Part shown: positions 35,872 through 48,366 of the stretch, in pieces
Numbering within the stretch: position 1 is the first letter of the stretch
Layout: every line of letters starts with the position of its first letter
Source: Chytridium lagenaria
Lineage: Eukaryota; Chytridiomycota; Chytridiomycetes; Chytridiales; Chytridiaceae
Assembly: GCA_025449115.1 (NCBI GenBank)
Contig: JAHLKC010000098.1
Span: forward strand, 62,001 to 126,000
Direction of reading: 5' to 3'
Length of the DNA: 64,000 nucleotides
Made by a program: the position numbers and the translations under genes
Notes under the pieces: generated by a model
Databases searched by the model: none
The model's input: the letters and a program-made list of their open reading frames with translations, nothing else
Told to the model about the DNA's origin: nothing

Positions 35872-37082
35872 AAAAAAAGAAAGTGTAATAAAATCTTTCT
35901 TATGTCTCGACAACGATCTCAATGACAGTTTTCTCGTTAGCCTCGACGACGACAACATTCTCAGAGGTAACAGTATCCTCGGGAGGTACGCCGGCCCTTT
36001 GCCGGTCTCGACGACAAGAACAACAATAACGGTTTCGTCGACAGGAAAAATTTAAAGAGACATCATTCTCCTTACCTGGTGCGTTATGCTGATTGTTTCG
36101 TTGGACAGGGAAGGAAGAAGGACGCTTTCTCCCCATTCCCATGCACAACTTCCTATCCATGGCTTGGGTTCTGCCAAAGAAAAATAATCCAGTCGATGTT
36201 TTAACTAGGTCGTAAACTAATTTAATGTTCATTGTGTTGTACTTCCTAACTTAATAGTAATCGTGTTGTAGTCCTTAATTATATTATCTTTTAGTTATGC
36301 AAAATTCTGACTACATCGTAATCCTCAACTGAACTAATCTTCTAATGTCCCCTTAACTCGCTTAGTCAAAACAGAATGGAATGATAGCCAAGTACTACTT
36401 TTCATCGAATGTTTTTGAAGTCTTTGCTTTATGAAAGAAAGTTAACAAATAATAATTGATTTTACTTGATTTATTTGGCTTATGAAATGTTAAACTTGTT
36501 TCTTACAAGCCTTACTATAGGAGCGTAACGTAACTATAATGAGACTGATTATGTCTTCAATGTCAAACCACCCAGCGCCTTTATACTAGAACTTCGATAT
36601 GAAAAAGGATATGCTGGTTCTTGTTGCTTTTGCTATTACCGAAAAGTATTGATAACTTATTCGCTTAGGCAACACGTTTTTAAATAGTTATTATAGATGT
36701 GTGCTTCCACTTATAAGCAGAGGTGAACAAGTGTTGCTTCTTTTCTCATTTAATATATGAGTGCATTTATCTTCATTTACGGACCCTTTTGTAGCTTCAG
36801 ACGCCTCGCTAATTGAGGAGGCAATTCATTGAGGTCTTCAAGGACTCTAATAAAATATGAGCACGTCCTTAAGTTGCATATTCTGGATGCGAAATGTGAA
36901 CCGTAAGCTTTGGCATACATGCTTTATTATATCATCACCGCTGTATCTGTTGTACGCTGTATTATATTTAGTATGTGAACGTTGGCGCATGCCGTTAGCA
37001 AGTGTATACCTTCGCGGTACATACATACTAACCTTTTTAAATCTTTTGGTAGAGGTTGAATAAAGAAAAACTTTCAAGGAAC
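35872..37082. other. AT-rich intergenic region
   Basis: About 1.2 kb. From 35895 to 36230 a minus frame (ending EDTVTSENVVVVEANEKTV) is open for about 110 codons and less AT-rich than its surroundings. It has no splice partner or family that I recognise, so it is not called. The remainder is AT-rich and holds the hydrolase promoter. Confidence 0.45.
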
Positions 37083-39156
37083 ATGGCATCCCAAGACGAT
37101 GCCATTCCAAGCCTCTTCTTCTGGATGACGGCAGGCGCGCTCTGCTTTTCCTCATCCCTTGCCGCCATCAGCACTTGGGAGCTCTTATCAGGCGACGCCA
37201 CCATCTCCATTCATCTCACGAGAACATCTATTGCACAACTGGTGGTTCCTGACATCCTTGCCTTCGTCGCTGCATGGCGGCTTCGTTACATCACATCAGG
37301 AAAGGCCAGATGGGAGAATGAACCTCGCAGGCTTCTTCTTGGTATTATGATAGCACAGTTTGCAGCAGCATTTATCGTGATGGTTGGATTGGTGGGTGAG
37401 CACGAGTCAAGCAGGCAACTGACAAAGGAATTAGGTCCAAACAGGGGAGAAGCCGGGAGGCAGCAGAGCGCTATTAGCGTTACTCGTATTGCTAATTAGC
37501 ATTTCCAGGGAGACGGTGGCCACTCGTAAACTGCAGGCTGCAGATGAAGCTACAAACCCAGACGAGCAAGAACCGTTATTACAGCAACGCCAAAGAGAAA
37601 CTTCAACCAGGAACGGGGCTTTCACAGCGACAGTCGGACGCCAGTTCTTTGTGCTGGTTCTGTGGATGCTGATTGCATATTCGGCGATGCAAAGGGCGCT
37701 GGATAGCGTTGTTTTCCCTCCAGCTGGGAAGCTCGTCCGAATCAGAGGTGGAAACCAAATGGTTCACATTCAGTGTCAGGGTGAAGTGTCGGATAAGAAT
37801 GCGCCAACTATTCTTTTGGAATCTGTGGGTAGCCTCATTGACTGGAAAATATCTTGTAGTCTTACAATATTTAGGGCCTCTCCATTCCAAATGTCTTATC
37901 CTGGAAATACGTCATCGGGCCTTTGTCCAATATCACGAGGGTTTGCAGGTACCTTTTTGAATCCTGCTTTTTTTTTTTTCCTTTATTCTTTAATCAGTCT
38001 CAACGTTTCATTCCTGCTCTTTATCCTTCAACATTCTCTCGCGGCTTTTCTTCTATTACGCCTTTCTTTTCCACTCTTTCCCCTTTTTTAATCTTCATGT
38101 ACAAATGCTCGGTTTTCGTCCTTCACAGCATCGACCGTCCGGGCTATGGTGCATCGGAAAGCGGACCTCTCCCACAAACCACGTCCAACATTGCAGAAGT
38201 CATGAAACTGGCCATTGATGAGGCCGGTGAGCCCGGCCCGTTTGTCCTGGTTGGCCACTCATTTGGTGGCTACAATATTCGATCTTTTGCTCACAGTAAG
38301 TTAGCTTTTTCATGAATAAGATATTAACTATTGAATAGCTAACCCTCAAATCACCGCCGGCATCGTCTTTCTCGATGCAAGCCACGAGGATGCTGTGAAT
38401 ATTGCTGATGAAATTGATCCGGTGAATTTGCCGGGGACGAATATGCGCAAAGAGGAACTATCGCAGGTGGGGAATGGGGTTGTGTGGGGGTTGATGGCGC
38501 CGTTTGGGTTGGATAGAGTGCTATTAAAGCCCATTTTTGAGAGCCTTTGGAATATTAAATTGAGGCCTATTGATGCAGCGGCTATCTTTAATGGAAAGTT
38601 TCCTAAGGTAGGGAAATGATTTTTATCAGAATTTTTACGGGGAAAGATGGCGAGAGTTTTTAACATTTCGAAAACTAAGGCCATCACAAGCGAACTCATT
38701 CACTATGTTTCCACCTCTGCTGACCAAGCCCGTGCCACCAAACCCCCACGTCCACGCAAGGACCTGCCCGTTTCCGTCGTTGTCTCCGACCTTCTCATCG
38801 CCGGCTCTTGTGACCGACCAGATGCTCCTACCGATGTACCATGCAATAACGCAAACGCTACTGCAACTGCGCATTATAGATGTCAGAAGGATCTCGCAAA
38901 AAGTTTATCGGAGGACTCGAGTTTCTACGTAACGCGAGGTGGGGCAGGGCATTTTGTGATGCTGGATGACCCAACGACCGTCATATCAGCAGTGGTGGAT
39001 ACTTTTGAGAGAGCATGGAGGAGAATCGCGGCGATGAAGGATGGAACGGGGGTTGTGGAGGGTTTGGGAGATCTGAAATTGGACCTAGTTGAAGACATGC
39101 AGGATGATGACGATGAGCTTGAATTTGAAGAAGAAGAGCCTGAGTACGATCTGTAG
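37083..39156 (+). CDS. Membrane-anchored alpha/beta-hydrolase
   Basis: Serine-hydrolase fold (esterase/lipase-like), substrate unknown. The N-terminus has four hydrophobic helices (FFWMTAGALCFSSSLAAIST, SIAQLVVPDILAFVAAW, LLLGIMIAQFAAAFIVMVGL, LLALLVLLIS) and another before the hydrolase domain (FFVLVLWMLIAYSAM). Introns at 37825-37874, 37949-38128, 38296-38338 and 38608-38679 splice in phase. Motifs: ILLESG, NITRVCSIDRPGYGAS, the nucleophile elbow LVGHSFGGYN, FLDASHEDA and, near the end, the His in RGGAGHFVMLDDP. A very acidic tail (DMQDDDDELEFEEEEPEYDL) closes the protein. One frame shift lies near 37450. The helices place it in a membrane with the catalytic domain on one face. Confidence 0.88.
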
Positions 39157-39317
39157 GTTGTAACGCTCTAAATGGCAAGGGAATAATAATATAATACTAC
39201 TCATCGATTCATGATGAAATGGAGTTTGGTCAATTTGTCCACATTTGACAAAGACGGCTTGATCACAGAATTTTATTTATATAGTCATCCCTCTTCCTTT
39301 TCATATGTACAGTTGTG

Positions 39318-40677
39318 ATGGCGATCAAGGATAACTACTGCGTTGTTTGTTGCATATGCGTCACTGGCCCAAGACTCGACATCCCAGAATCCGTTTTAGA
39401 GCAGCTGCAGCGAGTGAGAGGTTAGTTGGTAAAACTTTCTTTCCTAAAATAAACTACTTTTTCAAGGCTATGATCTCAACACGAACTGGATATCGCCGAT
39501 CGGACGTTCAGATAACAACTTTAGCCTTCGTTATGCCAAAAAATCAAATGCGTCTGATCTTGAATGGGACGAGACTCTAGAGTGGGATGTGCATGATGAT
39601 GTGGACGGTGACGATATACCGGCAACCAGCACTTGGAGAATGAGAGATGATGAAGAGGGTACCTAAAAGAAAACCGACCGACGAGCTGACTCCTTGACAT
39701 TTCCAGACCTTCCTGGTTTTTGCATTCACTCATCGTGCATGCTTCTCTTAAAGGACGCCATGGAAAAGGCCGGACACCACCTTGACGATCTTTCACCTGT
39801 CCTCCTAACGTCATGGCACAACCACCTTCTTTTCCCCCGCAAATGCGGTCCACCTTATGTTGACATCTTCCGAGAAGCTTGTGAACAATCTTTCGACCTC
39901 TCTATACGAAACATGTGGATGATATACCCAACTTGGGAGTTAATTGAGGATTCTTTGGATGACATTGAGGACGCGGATGATATTGATAAGCCGATGGACG
40001 AGGACGAGCTTTCGACAATGTTTTGGGATCAAGGTTGGGGAGATTATCCGGGAGTAGCCCGGCTGATAAAGAGGCGATGGACACAAATGACTTACGCTTT
40101 CCTCGCCTCCACTGCCCCCGTCATGATGAATTCAGTTGGTTCTCCAATCCAACCTCTTCTTGGTCCACTTCCTGTAGATTTATTGGACACGATTTTACAG
40201 TATATCGATGCGGAGGACGTGAGGAAGTTGGAAATGTTATCAAAGGGGTGGTTTGAGTTGCGGGACATGATGTGGGCAAAAGTTTGCGAGAAAGAAGGGT
40301 ACGCGTGTATGCCTGGGGCGGAGATGGAAGAGTATAGGAACACAACAAAGACGTGGAAAGCGGTTTATTTCTGTGCAGAGTCGCGGAATCGTCGAAGAGT
40401 GGATAAAGTGATAAAATGGATTGTAGAACAAGTCGGGGATTCAAACAGAAAAAATGGGGAACTTGACGATGATGTGTTGACAGCGTTGGAGAAGGTGTTG
40501 GAGCCTGTGATTGATCAGGAAGACCGTTCGGTTCGAGTGAAAACTATTATCGAGACCATTGAAGGGAAGGTGGGTAGGGATTTGGACTGGATGGAGACGG
40601 TTTTGGTCACTTTGAGAATGCAGCAAAGTCTCGTCATCCTGTTCGGTTCATCTTTTTGGTTTGAAGTCATGGATTGA
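39318..40677 (+). CDS. F-box protein
   Basis: Three exons, 39318-39420, 39467-39658 and 39707-40677, join in phase into one uninterrupted protein of about 420 residues. The first part (MAIKDNYCVVCCICVTGPRL, then DVHDDVDGDDIP) is of unknown fold. The F-box is at about residue 245 (GPLPVDLLDTILQYIDAEDV, then MLSKGWFELRDMMWAKVCEK). Such proteins bind Skp1 to make SCF ubiquitin ligases; the substrate-binding part here could be either flank. No LRR or WD repeats follow; the C-terminal part is helical. No frame break was found in this gene. Confidence 0.8.
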
Positions 40678-41481
40678 AAGTGAATGAAGGAGAGTTTTCG
40701 CCTTGCTTGTAGTTCTGAATATACATGTCGCGCTGTCATAACAGTCACATATTGTGACGGAACTTAGCTATGAGCTTAATAATGTCGCGACAGTCACGAC
40801 CTTTTAATGCATGAACTAATATGTTGACGAGATTCTCAACACAATAATAAAGTTTATTCATTCGTCCGCCACAAGGCTGACTTCCGTGTCAACGAGTCAT
40901 AACAGATGCACAATACAATTGACGTGGAAATGGCTGGGTACATCTGCTTAAGACGGAGAAGGAATATTAGAAATAGAGTCGTGTACGTTTGTATAAAATC
41001 GCGAAATCGTCGACAAGATGGAAAGTCGGGATTTCCATGACAATGTATATATTGGAAACTTGGTGAGGTGGATATGGTTCTATAACGGAATCCGATTATT
41101 TGGCGCCATAACGTATCGCGCCAACACGCTTCGCCATAAGATTGTTGCGCGACGGTTGAAGGAGTCACAATGGATATCACATGAAGATACACGTATAAAA
41201 TTGTATGCTGGCTCGACCTTGGTTTGATATGATGGGATGAGTAATGAATGATGAGTTTTAGCTGACTTAATGAATTTTTTAATTCCAATTATTTTCTTTT
41301 CCAATTCCAAAAACATACTTCAATCGAAAACTTCGTAGACTGTTTATTCCTTTCTCCTCCCCCCCAAAAAAAAATACAAAAAGGACCCAAAAAAGATGCA
41401 ATACAGATAAAAAAGTCCCATCCACATCCAACTTCACAGCCAATAATCTTTCCACCTACCCCTTCACCTTTTCCAACAACG
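40678..41481. other. Intergenic, no gene seen
   Basis: Convergent 3' region between the F-box gene (+) and the TBC gene (-). Short open frames on both strands around 40854-41288 are mutual shadows with no family or splice structure. Confidence 0.45.
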
Positions 41482-44400
41482 TCAACAATCCCACAACCCC
41501 TCCACATCAACTTCATCCCTCTCTCCGTCAGGACTCCTCGCAGGGCTCCCACCCCCACTCCTCACCGAACTCCCTGAAGCGCTCCGTCCTCTCGTGGTCG
41601 GAACAGGACTCAACGATCTCGTCGGTAACGCTCCATCAGGTCTTGAAAGACCCAATTCTATATTCACTCCAAGTCGTTCCCAGGCTGCAATGGTGATCAT
41701 TTGACGAAACACTTCGAAAAGAACTTCGGCGCGTCCGAGGATATCTTCGAGGTCGAGGTTTCCAGAGAGGTCGTTGGTGAACTGGGAAAATAAGTAAGTC
41801 ATAGGTTCATTTAAGTATCAGCATAGAAAACCTCCAGATAAAAAGACGGAAACCCCCAATTCAACCCCCCAATTTAACCACACAAACCGCACTTTTCAAG
41901 AAAAAACAAAAAAAACAAACCAACCCGTAACAAAAAAAATAAACAAAAACAAATAAACCAATATCTAAAGGCATAACCCTTCCTCAAAAACACACACAAC
42001 CAAAACAACAAAACCCTTCCTCCCGCAAAATCAGCCCCCCCCCCAAAAAAAAAAAAAAACAAACTCACCTTCAAACACTCATCAAAAGCCTTACACTCCC
42101 CCATAATCTCCCCTCGATACCGATTCAAAATAGCAAGCGCCACAAAAAGATGAAACTGTTTCGTAAACGGGCAAGCCCAAAGCACCTCCCACAACCTCAT
42201 AATATCGTCAAACTCAAACTCGCGTTTAAACAAAACAAGGAGCCACCGAAAGCAGCAGAATAGGTTGATCGAGTCGATGCGCTCTAGAAAAAAAAAAGGA
42301 GAGGGGGTTAAACGGGTGAGGGAGGGAATAGGGGGGTCAGAGAACCAAGAGAAGATGGGGTTTACCAAGATGCGCGTAAAGCGGTGGATCTACAAACTTG
42401 ATCAGCAATTCCAGCAACTGCAACTGCCGTCTCATGCCACTCTGATCTCTATAAAAATTGAATTTCTAAAAGAAAACCCCAAAAAAAACGTCCATTAAAA
42501 ACCTTCTCACCACCACATCAAAAAAAAAAAAAAAAAATAAATTAATCACCATCGTCTCCATCACCTCCACAAAACACCAAAACCCTTCCACCCTCCCTCA
42601 TCACCGCCAGCACAGGTGCAAGCAAATCATTCATCCCCTGCACATACCCCAACTCAAAATTATACACCGTGTACGTAATCAATACGTCTTTCAGCATCTC
42701 GAGGTTTCGCGAAAACGCGGCGGGTGGCGTGGTAGGTGCAAGCTGGAAAACGTTAGAACAAAAGAGGGGGGGAGATAAAGGTATTACCTCTCCACTCGAT
42801 AAAGGACCAGGAATGTGGATGGGTCGATCGTCGCCAGAGGTGCCAGCGAAAAAGGGGACGGTGCGGTCTGTTCTCACCACATCCTTTTCTGCACACAAAA
42901 AAAAAAAAGGGCGTCAACAACAAAAAAAAGACAAACAAACAAACACACTCAATTCCTTCCCAACACCACCCAAACCCAAACTCCACCAATTAAAAAAAAA
43001 ACCCCCCAACCAAAAATATATACAAAAAAAGACAAACTCACCAACCCTATACCTCCGTTCCTTAATCTTACTCACCACATCACCATCCTCCTTCTCATCT
43101 CCAGCAAGCGCCTCCCCCTCCTCATCCAAAAACCCCTCCAGAACTTTTCGCCCGCTCCGTCGCCTCCTCCGTCGCGTCCGCCAAAATCGTTTTCCATTGC
43201 ATCTTGGTCTCAACGTAGACACGGCTTACATAAAAAATAAAAAAAAAGAGTCAGAGGAGAAAAAGCGGTGGGAAGGAAATTATTACGTTTTCTCTTGCAT
43301 AATATCGGCACGGATGCGTTCAGTCGAATCCCAGGGGTATACGTTAAGGAGGTACTTCCATGCTGTGCTCCTCACATCATCTTCAAGGCCCTTAAAAAAA
43401 TTTAAAAAAATCAGCTACTCCTCACATATCAACAAAAACGAAAACAAAACACAATTTAAGCGGTTGGAGAATGTGTTGAAAACGGTTTTAAAAAAAAAAA
43501 AGTAACAACTGGCAAACTACTCACCCCGAAAAAGATCATCAACTTGACCTCCTCCGCACTCTTACTCAACTTCCCCTCCCCATCATACATCATAATCCAT
43601 TCCTCCGCCCGTAACAGGTTTCTCAGTTCGATGATGACTTCTCCCAATCTACCATAAAAGAAGAATGGCATTAACATCTACCAAAGACAACAAACAAACG
43701 ACTCACCGCCAAAACCTCAAAATCCCTCGTCCTATCCACCTCCTTCACCTCAACCACACTCGTCGTCTTCTTCTTCCCCAAAAACCCTCCAGCCCACTGC
43801 GCCAAATAATGTCCCGCACTGTCGTAATCGTTGAGCAGCGTCTCTGCTTCTTGGGAGGTCATAATAAACCCTCGGATTTGTTGAGGGATGTAAGGGAGGA
43901 TTGGGCGTGCGAGGGGTGTTCGACGACTTGTTCTACCATTAAAAAAAAAAAGAGACAAAGGGGGGTTAGGGAAAGAGGAGAGGAGAGAAAGGAAAAAAGA
44001 AAAAGTGTGTTTACTTGTAGTCGTTTGAGCAAATTTGGTGACTCGCGAAAACCGTTCAAAGGCATCCCACGCGCATGTCGTGTAATATCCTCAACCTTCT
44101 ACACTCCCCCCAAAATAAACAATAATCAGAAACCAGTTTTTTTTAAAAAAAGAGTATACGCACATTAGATATAGCCGGCCCCACGACAGCGGCCGCCACG
44201 CCAATCCCAAACGCTCCAAACTTGTAAATCAACGAACTCTGCGAAATAGGGAGCGCCATCGGCCATTCCCCCTTTTGCGTTGCTGTCGTCAACGGTTGAC
44301 CTTGAACCGCTTCCAAAGACAAGGACGCGATGGAAAGCGATGAACCTGATGGAACGATGGTGTAGACGATGGGTTGCGGGTCAGAGGTTGGGGTGGGTGG

Positions 44401-45453
44401 AACAGGTGATGCGGGGGGACGTGTGGAGACGGCGGAAAGAGGAGGGGCGACGATGGTGGAGGATGAAGGGGAGGTGGCGTCAAGAGAGGAGGTGGGGAGG
44501 ATGAGACATTTGTGGATGGATTGGAACCATCGTCGGAGTTCGGTGATGGCTTCTGTAATGTCTAGATCGTGTCCGACTTCGTCGCGCTCGAACCAGAGTT
44601 CTGGGAGGTCTTGGAGGAGTGTGAGACGGACGAGACAGGCGGAGTCGCCGGAGGGGGTTAGAGTGAGGATGGGGTCAAGAGTAATGGTTTGGAGGTGGGA
44701 GATTGGGAGGAGGAGGATGCTTGTTGCTTCAAAGAGGGTGATGGGTGGTGTCGATGCTGGTGGGGAAGGAGAAGGGGAGGGAGATGGATTGAGTGGCGTC
44801 TTGGACGGGGTAGATGGGGGGATCGAGGGTCACGGTGAGAGAGGCGAGGTGGGAGTGGAGGTCGTAAGGTGTTGTTTTGGAAACTATTGAGAAAAGTACG
44901 GATAGAGTGTAAGCATCATGAATGCAGCCCAGGTTGTGAAAAAATCGATGAGAAAGTGGAGGACCAAGTAGAGATGAAGCAAAGCATGCAGGCAACGTTA
45001 AAAGAATAAATACTGGCTGAAGTAAATACCGATACGAGTTCTTGCAGCGGCCTCACGAAGAACAGCAAGGTCAGCTTTCGTCAAATCCTTTTTCGCAATG
45101 AATCCAAGAAACAATGTCTCCTTTCCTGGTTTCGTCGTCACCTCTTTTACAGGTTGAACCTCCTCCCATGCATCCGCATCGCCGTTGGCAGGAAGATGAG
45201 AGGAGGCCGTCACCAAAGAATCCGACGTGAAAGTATCCTCCTCTTGGGTCTTTGTAGGAGACGCCAATGACGAGTCATCGTTGAGAAGGTCGAGCATTTG
45301 AAGGGATTGTGGGTGATGATGGGCGAGAAAGAGGAAGCCGAGAGAGATGTCGGTTTCGGAGATACGTGTGGATATGTTGGATTTGGCCCAGAGGATGCGG
45401 AGGGACAGGTCCGTGCCCGGGTCGGGGTCGACTGTGAGGCGCGTTGATGACAT
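41482..45453 (-). CDS. TBC-domain Rab GTPase-activating protein (Gyp7/TBC1D15-like)
   Basis: Accelerates GTP hydrolysis by Rab proteins on endosomal or vacuolar membranes. The start is at 45453 (MSSTRLTVDPDPG). An N-terminal Gyp7-type lipid/Rab module has LRILWAKSNISTRISETDIS and ETLFLGFIAKKDLT. The TBC core is spread over many exons: DDVRSTAWKYLLNVYPWDS, KTKMQWKTILADATEEATER, KDVVRTDRTVPFFAG with the IxxDxxR arginine, FELGYVQGMNDLLAPVLAVM with the YxQ glutamine, then RRQLQLLELLIKFVDPPLYA, FDDIMRLWEVLWACPFTK and ILNRYRGEIMGE. A Ser/Arg-rich tail ends at 41482. Introns are strikingly A-rich on the plus strand. Frame breaks: one base short in the A5 tract 43128-43132, and another near 42570. 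Both catalytic fingers are present, so it should be an active GAP. Confidence 0.9.
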
Positions 45454-46214
45454 CTTTTGGCTGTGATTGATGCACAAAAGGTATATCCTTGTCCGAAAAG
45501 GTTTCTTTGAATGATTTTTTCACTAGAGTTCTCTCAGTAGGGAGCCTCTGATGGCGGAGCACAGAGCAGAGTGCGATGTGGGTCGAGAAAAGAACGGACA
45601 AAGTTCCTGCTCCTCTGGATCACAAAGGGACAAGCGGAATGGAGCCAGTTGAGTATACCTATATGTATAGAGAAATTAATTTTCAAGTATCCATAGGTGA
45701 TGAGCAACAACTATATGGATGATGGATGATGGATGAGTTTAGATGGGTGAATAGATGTATAGATGGATGAGGGTATACTATTGAATTAGATTTTAATGGC
45801 TATCCGACTGACTGACCGACTGAAAGAGCTTTTGAATGAGACAGTATCCCAACTTTTCTGTTTTGTTTCTATCAATTAGCTGTTTTCGTGGGGAATCTGT
45901 GGTGATGCCTAATTGCCCAGTTATGTACCAATATGCACATTGAAAGAAAGAAGATTACAGCCAGATAGATTCATAGATTTGCAGTGTTCAAGATCACTGA
46001 TCACTCACGCATGGAAAAAGGGCCGATATAATTGATGTTTTTCGCGTCCTTACTCTTTTCACTAAATCTTGATAAAATAGATCAAACCTGGACTCTCAAC
46101 AAAAATTAGACGAAAAAAAACTCTTTCAACGAATGTCATGGCCCATTAATAATAAATTAAAATGGACAAAACGGTATCAACCCGTGTGCAAAGGAACATT
46201 AAAAAAGAATGACG
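45454..46214. other. Intergenic with short GATGGATG repeats
   Basis: The shared upstream region of the TBC gene (-) and downstream region of the GT32 gene (-). GGATGATGGATGAG-type repeats lie at about 45716-45775. No gene seen. Confidence 0.5.
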
Positions 46215-47572
46215 CTATGTAACTTGATTCTTTTTCCAAGAGCCCTTAAAGAGGTGTTCAACAAGGACCTTTTCCCGCCCATAAGTTGCCTGGATGTCCT
46301 GGTGCCCTGGAGGGACCCAACTCTTCACGTCGAAATCATTGAGTGAAAGTGCCCAGATTGGCATAAACCCCACAGTCCCAACCACCTCATACCTATACAC
46401 CAAATCCTTTGGTTCCAAGTGTTTCAACTTTTTACTCCCCTCCATCCAATCCCCTTGATTCATCTTCAACCACGAATTCACAGCCCTTGTGAAAGCCCCT
46501 GGTCCCGTCCGCTCCAAGATTCCCATCTGCCATCCTTTAGGATCTTTGACGTTTTCGCCTGCCGATATGGAAGCCTTTTCTGCCGTGACGTCGTTAATGA
46601 TTTGTAAAAGGAGGTGCCGGAGGAATGGATGACGGGGTCGAAATGCAAATGTCCACTGACACCATTGTACCATTGCGGTGTAAGCATGGTGGAGTCGCTC
46701 TTTCTCTGAGCTGACAAAACCTTCCATTCCGACAAAGCCTTGAATGAGGGGAGCGGCTGGTTTTTTCTTTTGCGGCCTTTTTCTCCTGTCCGATGATGAT
46801 GACGACACGGAAAAGGTGCCTGAAAGGTTCCCAATGCCGTAGCCTCTCTCCATGCCACGAAGCCTTACTTTATCGTCAAAGGCGGCATCCCACACGTTTA
46901 CATTTGTTACTGGTCTCACATCACTGTCGGCGTATATTCCACCATGGAGATAGACGATGAGGTAACGCCAAAAGTCGGTCCGCTCAACAGTGCGGTCGAA
47001 AGAATCGTAAACTTTGAGAGCGTTTGGAAGGAGAGAAGGGGGTCTTTGGATTTTGAGAGAGAGACGACGGCGTTGCGCATGTCGGCATCGTCATAAAGAG
47101 TGATGGTAAGGTTTGGATTGGTGGTACGCCATGCTGCAATGTTCAAGGCAACGGAAGGTTCCAAGTTGTCTTTGTCAGGGACGGTAAGGTGTACAATTCG
47201 AGGTATGGTGTAAGGGTTTTCGATATTCGACTGGGACGAATGGGGTGCAAAGGGTGGAATTGAGGGCTCGATTAGAATGGACAGATTTGAAGGAATGTCA
47301 CTAGTGGAAAGAGAATCGTCAACAGCAGTCACTATAGTGTTGTTGTTGTTGGTGGTGGTGGTGGTGGTGGTGGTGTTGGTATCGATGATGTTGTTGGTGG
47401 CGGTGATGGTGGTTGTTGGTATGAATAGAATTTGAATGATGATAAAGGCAATGCAGACCATCACCATGATGAAGACAGCATTGAGACGGGTGAGGCTAAA
47501 GCAGCCTCTTGTGCAAGAGAAAGCACCACGACGACGAGGAAGATGATGGTGCTTGAGGTCGCTAGAGTCCAT
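46215..47572 (-). CDS. GT32 (OCH1-type) glycosyltransferase, type II Golgi protein
   Basis: Probable Golgi sugar transferase of the GT32/DXD family (OCH1 alpha-1,6-mannosyltransferase relatives). The start at 47572 gives a short basic cytoplasmic tail and one signal-anchor helix (NAVFIMVMVCIAFIIIQILF). A luminal Thr/Asn low-complexity stem follows, coded by GGT/GTT repeats, then the catalytic domain. Motifs: PRIVHLTVPDKD, NPNLTITLYDDADMR, then DFWRYLIVYLHGGIYADSD containing the DXD metal site. The C-terminal half has HAYTAMVQWCQWTF and GPGAFTRAVNSWL. The stop is TAG at 46215-46217. The frame breaks once at the G5 tract 47038-47042: one added base joins SKDPP to SLLPNALKVYDSF and restores the whole domain. 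Confidence 0.9.
47335..47412. repeat. Trinucleotide repeat encoding Thr/Asn stem
   Basis: GTT and GGT triplets in tandem on the plus strand (AAC and ACC on the coding strand), within the stem region of the GT32 gene. Confidence 0.85.
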
Positions 47573-48005
47573 CTTAATGGTTTGGGTATCTTCTTTCCCT
47601 ATATTAATGTATATAAATAAATAGATATGATTCTTTATAGTATAATGACACTTGTATATAGTAGGTCATATAATCTATGGGGTATTACCTATAGAGGAAG
47701 CAAGGTTGGATAGGATAATAATATGAATGAATGGAATGTACCTATATGTATATTAATAGCATATAATTATTGTATTATATGTATATAGGAAGAGTATTAT
47801 GTATAAAAGTAATAAATAATAAGTGATATATAAGTAATAAAAAAAGGATGAATGTTGTGTTACAGTTTCTTGTAATACACACAAGTGTTTTGTCTAAATA
47901 TACAATTGTCACCTTCAAATTTCAAGATGTCTAACAAAATATGATCCTAAATAAATACATACAAGCCTTTCTTATACACATACATCGTACGTTGCAGTCT
48001 TGTGT

Positions 48006-48038
<33 letters not shown>

Positions 48039-48366
48039 CACATATTACATAATAATAAACGTACAAACTCAAAAGAGAGATGGATTTAAATATCTAACAC
48101 CTTTATATATTTAAGAACATGCCCCCCCTTCATTTCCATTTACTATATACTATATAATAAATAAATACTGCTCCTTCATTTCCTTTCCTTTCCTTTCATT
48201 CCATTCCATTCCATCCATCCATCCATCCCTCATTCATTTATTCATTTCTTGTTTTTATTTCTTGTTTCCTTTTCCATCCCTTTTACTTATACAACAGAGT
48301 CATCCCAGATACATACATCACTTTTATATTCTTAATTAAAGAAAACCTGTTCTTGACATACAGAAC
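47573..48366. other. AT-rich intergenic region with microsatellites
   Basis: About 800 bp, strongly AT-rich, between divergent GT32 (-) and LRR (+) genes. It holds a (CA)n tract at 48010-48036 and a TTCC/ATTCC/ATCC repeat block at about 48175-48245. No coding region. Confidence 0.6.
48010..48036 (+). repeat. (CA)13 microsatellite
   Basis: Uninterrupted CA dinucleotide repeat. Confidence 0.95.

Noticed and set aside
35895..36232. 110-codon minus frame rich in Val/Glu near the end
   Set aside because: No start context, no partner exon, and the plus strand is equally open. Insufficient to call.
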